Assembly (NCBI RefSeq): GCF_900044055.2
Contig: NZ_FCOX02000051.1
Span: forward strand, 1-52,474
Source of the DNA: Caballeronia calidae
Lineage (GTDB): Bacteria > Pseudomonadota > Gammaproteobacteria > Burkholderiales > Burkholderiaceae
Reading direction: 5' to 3'
Length of the DNA: 52,474 nucleotides
The notes beneath the pieces are model-generated. The model did not search any database, was not told the DNA's origin, and saw only the letters and a program-made list of their open reading frames with translations. Made by a program: the position numbers and the translations under genes. Positions 1 through 8,388 of this stretch are shown piece after piece. Position 1 is the first letter of the stretch. Each line of letters starts with the position of its first letter.

Positions 1-12
1 TCCACCTCGAAA

Positions 13-642
13 TTGGTGGACACCTATGCTCCTCGCTCCAGTCGATCACCGCCAGACGTCAAAGATGGACGGCTTACAATTATTCAGAAATCCCGTGGCG
101 ATGCCATCGTCGTTAGCACGATGGGTGCAATGAACGCCATGGATAAGATTTCATCTGACCCGCTCAACGTTGCCTGCGTCCCCCTAATGGGTGGAGCGGC
201 CTCCTTGGGGCTGGGCCTGGCCTTGGCGCAACCAGAGCGGCCCGTCTTCGTGCTCGACGGAGACGCGAGTCTGTTGATGGAGCTGGGGGGCTTGGTAACC
301 GTCGCACAAGCAGCACCGGGCAAATACGTCCACTTCCTCCTCAACAACAGCACTCAATTCTCGGGCCTTGGCAATCTCGACACACCGGGCGCCCAGAAGG
401 TGGACTTCGTTGGCCTCGCCAGCTCGGCGGGCTATCGGGCGTCATTGCGTATTGACAACCCGGAGGATTTCGAGAGTCAGATTAGCTCTATTCTGAGCGG
501 TCCGTCGCCGGCCTTCGTTGAGTTGGTGGTAACGAAGGAGGCGCCTACGCTGGGTACTTCCAAGCCTTCCGTGGAGATGACCGATGCGCGATTCACTCGC
601 ATGGGTGACGAACTGCGCCGCATTCGCAGTCATCTCGTCTGA
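13..642 (+). CDS. Thiamine pyrophosphate-binding enzyme subunit, sulfopyruvate/phosphonopyruvate decarboxylase beta-like
   Basis: About 209 residues forming a C-terminal-type TPP-binding domain. The TPP motif is visible as GD at residues 83-84 and NN at 111-112 with the usual spacing of about 26 residues. Small proteins made only of this domain are usually the beta subunits of two-subunit 2-oxoacid decarboxylases such as sulfopyruvate decarboxylase (ComE) or phosphonopyruvate decarboxylase. They need a partner with the pyrimidine-binding domain, which would lie upstream, outside the window. The frame is open to the window edge, so the TTG at 13 may not be the true start. The residues before about 20 do not look like the family and the start remains unresolved. 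Substrate cannot be decided; a sulfonate role would fit the sulfur theme of the window but is only inference. Confidence 0.65.
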   Translation: MVDTYAPRSSRSPPDVKDGRLTIIQKSRGDAIVVSTMGAMNAMDKISSDPLNVACVPLMGGAASLGLGLALAQPERPVFVLDGDASLLMELGGLVTVAQAAPGKYVHFLLNNSTQFSGLGNLDTPGAQKVDFVGLASSAGYRASLRIDNPEDFESQISSILSGPSPAFVELVVTKEAPTLGTSKPSVEMTDARFTRMGDELRRIRSHLV

Positions 643-951
643 AGGTAAACGGATTCCCGTGGCGGGGCGTTATGCCCGCTACGGAGCCATGGTTCACCGT
701 ATGGCACTGGACACATCGATCCGGTTCTGACCGAGCTACCTTTTGCGCCCCATTTGTAACGCTGCGGCGAGGAGAGGACGTCGAATCGTTGTCGCAGTGT
801 GATGCGGCGCACGCTCCCTTCCGGCCGCGGTCTGCCATCCATCCCGTGAATCGGCGGCAAAGCTGAGCATGAAAAGCGTCGCGAAGGACGTGCAAAAACA
901 ACTAAACAAAGGCCCCGATTGGTCTGAGCAAACGCGACAAATTAGTCGCTA
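643..951. other. Intergenic stretch, no gene seen
   Basis: About 300 bases between the TPP-enzyme gene and the terminator hairpin of the GntR gene. Short frames exist on both strands, but none has a convincing ribosome binding site or recognisable protein. No repeat or RNA was recognised. Confidence 0.5.
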
Positions 952-978
952 CGAGGCTCTCCGCTTTGGAGAGCCTCG
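952..978 (-). terminator. Rho-independent-type hairpin after the GntR gene
   Basis: A perfect 11-bp stem, CGAGGCTCTCC paired with GGAGAGCCTCG, with a 5-base loop. It sits 14 bases beyond the stop codon of the GntR gene. The T-run on the minus side is weak; on the plus side an AT-rich stretch follows, so it may work in both directions. Confidence 0.7.
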
Positions 979-992
979 ACTTCGAACGCTTC

Positions 993-1790
993 TTATTTTT
1001 TATCTGCGCGCGGGGAAGAGCCGTTCACGTTCTTGATTGATGAGCCCACTGGCAGAGGACCTTGAACGCTCAGCGAAAACTCGTAGTTTTCCGGGCGGAT
1101 GTAGAACGAAGTGCGCTCCCTCAACACACCGTCGTTTCCAAAAGACTCGCGCTCCATGACGAGAAGGGGCGCCTTGGCAGATAGTCCCAACAAGTGTCCC
1201 ACGGACGCGCCCGCCGAGCGCGCGCGAATGCGTACTTCCGCCTTCGTCACGGGCATGTTCAGGACATTCTCGAGCAGCACGTAAATGGGATTGCGATTCA
1301 CCTGCTCCCAGGTCAGGCCGCTTGCCTCCGGCGGGAGTGTCGATACGACAAGGGCTATCGGTTCGTCGTCGACCAGGTACAGACGCTTCAGTTGGAAGCA
1401 ATCGGCATCGGTCGCCCCGAACGCTTGTCTTACGGCCTCCGATGCAGATGCAGGCGTGAACTCGAGCAATTTCGTCTTCGGCTCGACGCCTTGCGCGATG
1501 AGCGCGTCGTAGAAGCCTCGCATCGGCTTTAGGTCATGCAAGAGCTTTTGCCGGGACACGAACGTGCCTTTGCCTTGTTTGCTGACAACGTAGCCTTCAG
1601 CCAGCAACTGCGCAATGGCCTGCCGGACTGTGACGCGGCTAACGCCAAAGCGGTGGGTGAGCTCGTTCTCCGCGGGCAGCTTGCTGTCGGTCGCGAAAAC
1701 TCCCGAGTCGATGTCCGTGCGCAGCAAGTCGGCAATCTGCATATAGAGCGCCGTCGCGCTTTCGCGATTGAGAAGCGCCTCGCTAGCCAT
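993..1790 (-). CDS. GntR-family transcriptional regulator, HutC/UTRA type
   Basis: A DNA-binding regulator of 265 residues from the chosen start. The N-terminal winged helix has the GntR signature: LPAENELTHRFGVSRVTVRQ followed by LLAEGYVVSKQGKGTFVS, at roughly residues 37-79. The rest is a UTRA ligand-binding domain, with RERTSFYIRPENYEF near the end. The start MASEALLNRES at 1790 gives the usual family length. The frame stays open up to 1931, and the added 47 residues look unstructured, but an earlier start at 1907 or 1931 is not excluded. It is divergent from the GMC dehydrogenase at 2106, so it probably controls the GMC-MHS-ALDH cassette. The effector is unknown. Confidence 0.85.
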   Translation of the reverse strand: MASEALLNRESATALYMQIADLLRTDIDSGVFATDSKLPAENELTHRFGVSRVTVRQAIAQLLAEGYVVSKQGKGTFVSRQKLLHDLKPMRGFYDALIAQGVEPKTKLLEFTPASASEAVRQAFGATDADCFQLKRLYLVDDEPIALVVSTLPPEASGLTWEQVNRNPIYVLLENVLNMPVTKAEVRIRARSAGASVGHLLGLSAKAPLLVMERESFGNDGVLRERTSFYIRPENYEFSLSVQGPLPVGSSIKNVNGSSPRADKK

Positions 1791-2018
1791 GGTTCGAGAT
1801 CGATTTTCAGCGACTGCCGTAATGCCATTCTCGATCGACTCCGTTGCCGGAGGTGGTAGGGCCGTGCGTCGCCGCGAAGCACCGCGCTTTTCAGAGTTTC
1901 CCTGCATCAAGGTCCGTCCCAGAAAGGTCAAACGACACGCTTTTTCAGTTCAAAAAAGCATCTTCAGACTCAGATTCCAGCCCGAAGCGCTTTTTCGCTT
2001 GCACCGTGTCAGGCGCCA

Positions 2019-2050
2019 TTGTATCAATATGGTAAGACATCTGCATACAA
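2019..2050. promoter_or_regulatory. Candidate GntR operator half-sites TTGTAT / ATACAA
   Basis: TTGTAT at 2019-2024 and ATACAA at 2045-2050 form an exact inverted pair in the divergent region between the GntR and GMC genes. HutC-type GntR proteins often bind TTGTATATACAA-like sites, so each may be a half-site. The 20-base gap is longer than usual, so this is tentative. Confidence 0.3.
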
Positions 2051-2105
2051 GTTGCAAATGCACAGCGCTCACCCAGACGCGAGCGAAATTAGGAGACACG
2101 GCAGC

Positions 2106-3785
2106 ATGCAAACATTCGACTACGTCATCGTCGGCGCCGGCTCGGCCGGCTCTGTCCTTGCAAATCGGCTCAGCGAAAACGGCAAATTTACTGTATGCCT
2201 GCTGGAGGCTGGACCGAAAGACCGCTATCCGTGGATTCATATTCCCATCGGCTATGCGAAGACAATGCAGCACCCCAAGTACAACTGGCGGTTCTACACT
2301 GAGCCCGAACCGGAACTCGCGAACCGGAAAATCTATCAGCCGCGCGGTCGGACGCTGGGTGGTAGCAGTTCCATCAACGGCCTCATTTACATCCGTGGAC
2401 AAAAGCGTGACTACGATGAGTGGCGCGACCTTGGAAATCCGGGCTGGGGTTGGAACGATGTTCTGCCGTACTTTCGGAAGCTTGAGACGAACGACTTGGG
2501 GGCCTCGGCAACCCGCGGTGACAGCGGACCGATGCATGCGACAAGCGTACCGCCTGAGCACGAACTGGTGGACGCGTTCATTGGTGCGTCGGAGAACCTT
2601 GGTGTGCCTCGCACCAATGATTTCAATGACGGGCGCCAAGAAGGCGTGGGCTATTTCCAGGTCAGTACGAAGAACGGCTTTCGTTGCTCGACAGCAGTTG
2701 GCTACCTGAAGCCGGCGAGAAGCCGCGCGAATCTCCACATAGAGACACTCGCGCAGGCAACGAAGGTTTTGTTCGAGGGAAAACGCGCGACTGGCGTCAG
2801 ATACATCCGAGAGGGCCGCACGCTCGAAGTCAACGCTGCGCGCGAAGTCCTGTTGTGCGCCGGTGCTATCCAGTCACCGCAGCTGCTGCAATTGTCTGGT
2901 GTCGGCCCCGCGTCGCTGCTTTCCGAGTTTGGCATCAAGCCGGTTCACATCTGTCCGGGAGTCGGCGAGAACCTTCAGGATCACCTGCAGGTGCGACTGA
3001 TGTACGAAGTAACGAAGCCGATTACAACCAATGACGCGGTCCGCAGCCTGACGGGACGTGCGAAGATGGGGCTGCAATGGCTTTTGCGCCGCAGCGGCCC
3101 GCTGGCAGTCGGTATCAATCACGGTGGAATGTTCTGCCGCGCGCTGCCGGAAGAAAATCCGACCCCTGACATTCAGTTCCACTTCGCGGCGCTGTCTGCT
3201 GATAGCACGGCAGGCGACGTTCATGATTTTCCTGGTTGCACTTACTCTATTTGCCAGCTCCGCCCTGAGTCGCGCGGCTTTGTCAGAATTCGCTCGCTCG
3301 AAGCTTTGGAAGCGCCTCGCATTCAATGCAACTACCTCTCGACTGAAACGGACCGACGCACGACTGTCGCCGGTGTGAAGTTCGCGCGCAAGGTTGCCGC
3401 GACTGAGCCGATGGCCTCATACATGAAGCGCGAATATCGACCCGGCCCGAACGTGCGCACGGACGACGAAATTCTGCAGTTCTGCCGGGAGTACGCGACC
3501 ACGATTTTCCATCCTTCTGGGACGGCAAAGATGGGGCCGGCCGATGATCCGATGGCGGTGGTTGACGAGGAGTTGAAGGTCCGGGGCCTGGAGGGTTTGC
3601 GAGTGGTTGACTGCTCGATCATGCCGACGCTCATCTCCGGCAATACGAACATTCCAACGGTCATGATTGCGGAGAAGGCCGCCGACATGATTCTCAACGG
3701 CGAGCGCCGTCGCGCCGAGCCTTCTTACTTCGTCGACAAAGTGAAGATTAATAAACTCGGCAAACGAGAAGTGCACCAGAGTTGA
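2106..3785 (+). CDS. GMC-family FAD-dependent alcohol dehydrogenase/oxidase, copy 1
   Basis: A glucose-methanol-choline family flavoprotein of 559 residues. It starts with the FAD dinucleotide fold (VIVGAGSAGSVLANRLSE, residues 6-23), followed by the GMC signature GRTLGGSSSINGLIYIRG. The C-terminal catalytic HPSGTAKMG (His about residue 469) and NTNIPTVMIAEKAADMI follow. The ATG at 2106 is preceded by AGGAG and is preferred to the earlier in-frame codon at 2019. Such enzymes oxidise primary alcohols to aldehydes. The tail motif resembles AlkJ and polyethylene-glycol dehydrogenases more than choline dehydrogenase. It heads a cassette with an MHS transporter and an ALDH and is divergent from the GntR regulator. 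Substrate unknown. Confidence 0.9.
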   Translation: MQTFDYVIVGAGSAGSVLANRLSENGKFTVCLLEAGPKDRYPWIHIPIGYAKTMQHPKYNWRFYTEPEPELANRKIYQPRGRTLGGSSSINGLIYIRGQKRDYDEWRDLGNPGWGWNDVLPYFRKLETNDLGASATRGDSGPMHATSVPPEHELVDAFIGASENLGVPRTNDFNDGRQEGVGYFQVSTKNGFRCSTAVGYLKPARSRANLHIETLAQATKVLFEGKRATGVRYIREGRTLEVNAAREVLLCAGAIQSPQLLQLSGVGPASLLSEFGIKPVHICPGVGENLQDHLQVRLMYEVTKPITTNDAVRSLTGRAKMGLQWLLRRSGPLAVGINHGGMFCRALPEENPTPDIQFHFAALSADSTAGDVHDFPGCTYSICQLRPESRGFVRIRSLEALEAPRIQCNYLSTETDRRTTVAGVKFARKVAATEPMASYMKREYRPGPNVRTDDEILQFCREYATTIFHPSGTAKMGPADDPMAVVDEELKVRGLEGLRVVDCSIMPTLISGNTNIPTVMIAEKAADMILNGERRRAEPSYFVDKVKINKLGKREVHQS

Positions 3786-3893
3786 CTGGCTAATCAGTCG
3801 GTAAATCAGGGAGGTGCTGCAACGACGGCACCCCATTGAGCAGAACGCGGGCAATCGTGACTCGCGTCAGTCCTTTCATGAAGTGGAGACATC

Positions 3894-5228
3894 ATGAATC
3901 CCAGCAAGCAAGCCCTTAGGCGTGTCGCAGCAGCCAGTGTCATCGGCGCCATCATTGAGTGGTATGACTTCTTCCTTTATGGGGTGGTCGCCAGCATCGT
4001 CATCAATAAACTCTATTTTCCGGTCGGTGACCCGGCGACTTCAACGCTGCTTGCCTACGCAACCTTCGCAGTTGGTTTCGTGGCGCGGCCGTTGGGCGGT
4101 GTCGTCTTCGGTCACTTTGGTGACAGAGTCGGCAGAAAGAGCATGCTGGTCATCACCTTGATGATTATGGGCATCTCCACCGTCGCAATCGGCTTGGTCC
4201 CGACATATGCCATGATTGGTTACTGGGCACCGGCACTGCTTCTCTTATTGCGCGTGATTCAGGGCATCGGTCTGGGCGGCGAATGGGGAGGAGCTGTGCT
4301 GATGGCATACGAGTACGCGCCCCCCGAGAGTAAGGGCTTTTATACGAGCCTGCCGCAAATCGGTCTGTCCGTCGGTGTGCTGTTGTCAGCAGCCATCATC
4401 GCGTCTCTCTCGGCCGTCTTGACCGACGCACAATTTATGGCTTGGGGATGGCGCCTTGCGTTCGGGCTTTCGTTTCTCTTTGTGATGTTCGGGCTGTGGG
4501 TCCGTCTCAACGTGATGGAAACGCCGGAGTTTGCGAAGGTCAAAAGCACCCACGGCGAGACGAAGGTGCCGTTCTTCGATATGTGCAAGCGCTTCCCGGG
4601 GAATATGCTCCTGGGTCTGGGTGCTCGTCACATTGACGGGGTGTTCTTTAATATCTTCAGCGTCTTCACCATCAGTTACCTGACGGGCCACATTGGCATC
4701 AGCCGGAACGAAGCCCTGGTTGGGGTGATGATCGGTGGCGTCGTGCTCACCATTTTCATCCCGATTTTCGGTCGCATTTCGGACTGGCTCGGTCGCCCGC
4801 GGCTGTACGCACTGGCTTCACTGATTACCGCAGCATCTGTCTATCCTGCTTTCTGGGTTTTCACGCACGCAGCTGGCAACACGATGTTGCTTTGGGCGGC
4901 AATCGCGATTCCCTACGGCATCTTTTATGCAGCAGTCTATGGCACGGTATCTGTTTTCTTGTGCGAGTTGTTTGACGCAAAGGTGCGCTACACCGGGATC
5001 TCGTTTGTCTATCAGTTCTCCAGCGTCACGGCAGGTGGTCTCACGCCGATTATCGCAACAGTTCTCGTAACACTCGCAGGTGGAAGCCCTTGGTTGGTTT
5101 GCGCCTATGTGGCCGGGTCGGGAGTCATGTCGTCTGTGTGTGCGGTCATCATCGGTCGCCGTGCCGCATTAGCAAATCGTGAGCATCAAAACGAGGAGAG
5201 CGTGAGCCGCCGTCGCCAGCTTTCGTAG
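3894..5228 (+). CDS. MFS transporter, metabolite:H+ symporter (MHS) family
   Basis: A 12-helix inner-membrane transporter of 444 residues. The family hallmark IGAIIEWYDFFLYG appears at residues 18-31, followed by the MFS loop GHFGDRVGRKSMLV and then RVIQGIGLGGEWGGAVL. MHS proteins (ShiA, ProP, KgtP, citrate carriers) import organic acids or osmolytes with protons. GTGGAG lies just before the start. It is placed between a GMC dehydrogenase and an aldehyde dehydrogenase with gaps of about 110 and 150 bases, so it probably imports the alcohol, or an acid precursor, used by those enzymes. Two relatives occur at 24271-25569 and 29136-30431, but those two are closer to each other than to this one. 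Confidence 0.9.
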   Translation: MNPSKQALRRVAAASVIGAIIEWYDFFLYGVVASIVINKLYFPVGDPATSTLLAYATFAVGFVARPLGGVVFGHFGDRVGRKSMLVITLMIMGISTVAIGLVPTYAMIGYWAPALLLLLRVIQGIGLGGEWGGAVLMAYEYAPPESKGFYTSLPQIGLSVGVLLSAAIIASLSAVLTDAQFMAWGWRLAFGLSFLFVMFGLWVRLNVMETPEFAKVKSTHGETKVPFFDMCKRFPGNMLLGLGARHIDGVFFNIFSVFTISYLTGHIGISRNEALVGVMIGGVVLTIFIPIFGRISDWLGRPRLYALASLITAASVYPAFWVFTHAAGNTMLLWAAIAIPYGIFYAAVYGTVSVFLCELFDAKVRYTGISFVYQFSSVTAGGLTPIIATVLVTLAGGSPWLVCAYVAGSGVMSSVCAVIIGRRAALANREHQNEESVSRRRQLS

Positions 5229-5380
5229 ATATTGCACGGTATTTAAAGTCCCGCTCCTCCTTAAATCCCCTCGAGTCGCGGAAAGAAGGGCACGGTTAGC
5301 TGGCCGTTGTCCTTCTCGTTCGCCTGTGCGACCGCATCTGTAGGCTCATTCGAAAATTGCGTCAATTTCCAGGAGCTTCT

Positions 5381-6811
5381 GTGTATCCCGAGCTATTTCT
5401 GTATATCAACGGCGAATTTATCGGTATCGATGGACAGCGCAAGTCTGAAAGCGTGACCAATCCGGCTTCGCGTGAGGTACTGGGACGTTTGCCTCACGCG
5501 AGCGCTGCAGACCTTGAACACGCTGTGGCTACGTCACAAGCGGCCTTCCTGAAATGGAAGAAGAGTTCGCCGCTCCAACGTTCGGAAATTTTGCGTCGTG
5601 CTGCAGTGATCGCTCGGGACCGTGCTGACGAAATCGCGAAAGCGATTACGTTGGACCAAGGTAAGCCTTTGGCGGAGGCGCGCGCTGAGGTCATCACATG
5701 CGCAGACCACGCCGATTGGCACGCAGAAGAGTGCCGTCGCATCTACGGACGGGTCATTCCTTCGCGCGATTCCGCTGTTCGGCAGGTGGTCGTGCGTGAA
5801 CCTGTCGGGGTTTGTGCCGCGTTCACGCCGTGGAATTTCCCGTTCAACCAGGCGATCAGGAAAATCTCGGCCGCAATCGGTGCGGGTTGCACGATTATCC
5901 TGAAAGGTCCGGAGGATTCGCCCAGTGCGGTCGTAGCGCTGGCAAGGCTCTTTCACGATGCTGGATTACCCCCCGGAGTGTTAAACGTCGTGTGGGGCGT
6001 ACCGCATGAAGTCTCCGACTACCTTATCAAGCATCCGTTGGTCCGAAAGGTGTCATTCACCGGCTCCGTCGATGTAGGTAAGAAGCTTGCCGCGCTTGCC
6101 GGACTTCACATGAAGCGTGTGACGATGGAACTCGGAGGTCACGCCCCCGTGGTTGTCTGTGACGATGCCGACGTAGATTCGGCCGTACAGACAACGATGC
6201 GGATGAAGCTGCGAAATGCGGGTCAAGTGTGCGTGGCCCCCACGCGGCTGTTCGTTCAATCTGGCATATACGACACGTTTCGCGACCAGATGGTCGCCGC
6301 CTTCGAGACGACCAAGCTCGGTCCCGGCATCGATGCAGCGACCACGATGGGGCCTCTCGCCCATGAGCGACGTGTTTCCGAAATGGAGAGGTTTGTTGCA
6401 GACGCGAAATCGAGGGGGGGCAACATCCTAACAGGTGGATTCGCACCAGACCTCGGAGGGAGCTTTTTCGCACCGACTTTGGTCGACAATCTCGATGACA
6501 GTGCGGACCTGATGCGGTTGGAGCCCTTTGGACCGATCGCGCCGCTCGCGAAATTCGACACCCTGGAAGAGGTCATCGTCCGAGCCAACAGCCTGCCGTT
6601 TGGACTTGCCGCATTTGCGTTCACCGAAGGTGCCAAATCGGCTCACCGCCTCGCGACCGAGCTCGAAGCAGGCATGGTGAATATCAATCACGCAGGTATG
6701 GCACTCCCCGAGACACCGTTTGGCGGCATCAAGGATAGCGGTATGGGTAGCGAGGGTGGCATGGAAACGTTCGACGGCTACCTTACGACGAAATTTGTCA
6801 CCCAAATCTAG
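5381..6811 (+). CDS. NAD(P)-dependent aldehyde dehydrogenase, copy 1
   Basis: An ALDH-superfamily enzyme of 476 residues, closest in style to succinate-semialdehyde/glycolaldehyde dehydrogenases. The cofactor region has FTPWNFPFNQAIRK. The general base Glu is about residue 250 (MELGGHAP) and the catalytic Cys about residue 284 (NAGQVCVAPTR). A GTG start at 5381 is chosen because AGGAG lies 5 bases upstream and the resulting N-terminus (YPELFLYINGEFIG) matches the paralogue at 11754-13184 residue for residue. An upstream TTG at 5357 is less likely. It should convert the aldehyde made by the GMC enzyme to a carboxylic acid. It closes the GntR-linked cassette. Confidence 0.92.
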   Translation: MYPELFLYINGEFIGIDGQRKSESVTNPASREVLGRLPHASAADLEHAVATSQAAFLKWKKSSPLQRSEILRRAAVIARDRADEIAKAITLDQGKPLAEARAEVITCADHADWHAEECRRIYGRVIPSRDSAVRQVVVREPVGVCAAFTPWNFPFNQAIRKISAAIGAGCTIILKGPEDSPSAVVALARLFHDAGLPPGVLNVVWGVPHEVSDYLIKHPLVRKVSFTGSVDVGKKLAALAGLHMKRVTMELGGHAPVVVCDDADVDSAVQTTMRMKLRNAGQVCVAPTRLFVQSGIYDTFRDQMVAAFETTKLGPGIDAATTMGPLAHERRVSEMERFVADAKSRGGNILTGGFAPDLGGSFFAPTLVDNLDDSADLMRLEPFGPIAPLAKFDTLEEVIVRANSLPFGLAAFAFTEGAKSAHRLATELEAGMVNINHAGMALPETPFGGIKDSGMGSEGGMETFDGYLTTKFVTQI

Positions 6812-6859
6812 CCGCGGATTTCGCTTACACGTCTGCGAGGAATCGTCCTTCATGTTGAT

Positions 6860-6883
6860 AAGCCCTGGCCCGTGCCAGGGCTT
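6860..6883 (+). terminator. Strong hairpin after aldehyde dehydrogenase copy 1
   Basis: A perfect 10-bp stem AAGCCCTGGC / GCCAGGGCTT with a 4-base loop, 48 bases after the ALDH stop. There is no clear T-run, so it may be a weak terminator or an mRNA-stabilising hairpin. Confidence 0.5.
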
Positions 6884-6920
6884 CGGCTGCCCGGTTCGTT
6901 CTGATCGAAGGAGATATTCG

Positions 6921-7211
6921 ATGGAAAACGCGTTCAACCCTGCGCTGGTGCAGTTCTATGTCGATCGTTGTCTCGCACTCGGCACGCGGAACCAGGCGGG
7001 CGAGGATGTTTCCGAGACCCTTAAGGAAACTGTCGACGAGGCGTTTGCGCATTTCGACAATCGAGGCGTAGCGACGCCTGTCGAACATAAGCGGCGATTC
7101 GCTGTTCAACTTCGCACCATCGCTGGCCTCCTCGGCCAGTCCATGCCTCTGCAGGCCAAGATTCTCATGGACGCATACGTGCGCGCATCCGCCAAATTGA
7201 CGCAAACCTGA
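6921..7211 (+). CDS. Small protein of unknown function (96 aa)
   Basis: A 96-residue protein starting MENAFNPALVQFYVDRCL, with a good ribosome binding site (GAAGGAG) 7 bases before the ATG at 6921. No membrane segment or signal peptide is seen. Composition suggests a soluble helical protein. It follows the ALDH hairpin and lies 39 bases before a response regulator, so it could be co-transcribed with that gene. I do not recognise a family. The longer frame opening at 6720 overlaps the ALDH and is not used. Confidence 0.65.
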   Translation: MENAFNPALVQFYVDRCLALGTRNQAGEDVSETLKETVDEAFAHFDNRGVATPVEHKRRFAVQLRTIAGLLGQSMPLQAKILMDAYVRASAKLTQT

Positions 7212-7250
7212 ACTCGCCTGCGCTCAGGACCTCGCACACGACTCAACATC

Positions 7251-7991
7251 ATGAGAATCTTGATAGCAGAAGACGATACTGTCATCGCTGATGCGCTCGT
7301 GCGAGCGCTACGTCAAAATGGTTACGCGGTCGATTGGGTCGCCTGCGGGAGTGATGCGGACACCGCATTAGCGTCTGTCGAGACGTTCGACCTGCTCATT
7401 CTGGATATTGGACTTCCCAAGATGTCCGGCTTGCAGGTCTTGACACGGTTGCGTAACCGGAACTCACATCTTCCGGTGTTGATTCTCAGCGCCGCGGAGA
7501 GCACTGAAAGTCGCGTTCGAGGTCTGGATCTCGGCGCTGATGACTTCGTGGCGAAACCCTTCGCATTGGATGAGCTTATGGCACGGGTGCGCGCCCTCAC
7601 TCGAAGGGGTGTTGGAGGCGGTCCGTCATTAGTCAGGATTGGCTTGCTCGCGTTCGACACAGTCGGACGGGTGGCCAGGGTGAACGATCACGTGCTCGCT
7701 TTGTCTTCACGTGAGGTTGAAATTCTCGAAATCTTGATTCAGCGAATTGGACGTCTCGTATCGAAGGACCAACTCATAAGTCACCTATGCGGTTGGGGAG
7801 AGGACGTCAGTCCGAACGCTATCGAAGTCTATATGCACCGTTTGCGTAACAAGCTCAAAGGGAGCGGCGCAAAGGTCGTTACGCTAAGAGGCCTGGGTTA
7901 CTGCCTCGAGGCCGATACAGCAGACATTGCTGCCTGCACCGAGCATGGCAGCCGCGCCAAGTTCGATGCGATGACACAGTCGGCATCTTGA
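7251..7991 (+). CDS. OmpR/PhoB-family two-component response regulator
   Basis: A 246-residue regulator. The receiver domain (about 1-115) has the acidic pair EDD at residues 7-9, the phospho-acceptor Asp in LILDIGLPKMSG (about residue 52) and Lys in DFVAKPF. The C-terminal winged helix (about 125-222) has LSSREVEILEILIQRIGRLV and the OmpR-type ending VTLRGLGYCLE. A tail of about 20 residues beyond the usual family end is present. No sensor kinase gene follows before 8388, so this is an orphan in the window. QseB/TctD-type regulators are the closest in style. TctD controls tricarboxylate uptake, but no target can be assigned. Confidence 0.9.
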   Translation: MRILIAEDDTVIADALVRALRQNGYAVDWVACGSDADTALASVETFDLLILDIGLPKMSGLQVLTRLRNRNSHLPVLILSAAESTESRVRGLDLGADDFVAKPFALDELMARVRALTRRGVGGGPSLVRIGLLAFDTVGRVARVNDHVLALSSREVEILEILIQRIGRLVSKDQLISHLCGWGEDVSPNAIEVYMHRLRNKLKGSGAKVVTLRGLGYCLEADTADIAACTEHGSRAKFDAMTQSAS

Positions 7992-8288
7992 GCCATCGCA
8001 CCGGACCGACTTTTCCAAGTGCGGCGCGTTGAAGCGATCTAGCTCAGGCGAGTTCTCATTCTTGCCGGTCTATCGAGTCCTCACGGGCATGTGATGGCAC
8101 CGACTCGTCGGACAATCCCGCGAAAACCTTGTCTTTTTCCTTTCCGACGACGCGCCGGTGAGGTTACGCAGTGCCTCCCGCTTCTTTCTTGCCTCACCCA
8201 TAGGTGGATTCCCTGAATTCGCCGTGCTTTCCCTTGACCCCCTCCACCGCTGGTGACACGATTCAATGTGCCATTAATTGGAACGCGT
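7992..8288. other. Intergenic stretch upstream of GMC copy 2
   Basis: Roughly 300 bases between the response regulator and the operator of the next gene. No convincing gene or RNA is seen. The promoter of the GMC gene at 8389 should lie at its right end: TTGGAA at about 8277-8282 is a possible -35 element. Confidence 0.4.
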
Positions 8289-8305
8289 GTCCCATAAATC
8301 AGGAC
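8289..8305. promoter_or_regulatory. Predicted IclR operator, site 1 (GMC copy 2 promoter)
   Basis: GTCCCATAAATCAGGAC fits the shared palindrome RTCCY-N7-RGGAY with one mismatch between the arms. It is 83 bases before the ATG at 8389. TTGGAA lies 6 bases upstream of the site, as at the site at 23319, which supports a common promoter/operator layout. Confidence 0.6.
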
Positions 8306-8388
8306 GCAAAAATGGATGTCGCCGCGGGCGGGAAAGATTGGACCTAGAGCGCGAGGCACCGGAGACAACGAATCAGGCGAGGCTACTC

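Noticed and set aside
5281..5330. Hairpin between MHS copy 1 and ALDH copy 1
   Set aside because: GAAGGGCACGG and CCGTTGTCCTTC pair only imperfectly and no T-run follows; not strong enough to call a terminator.
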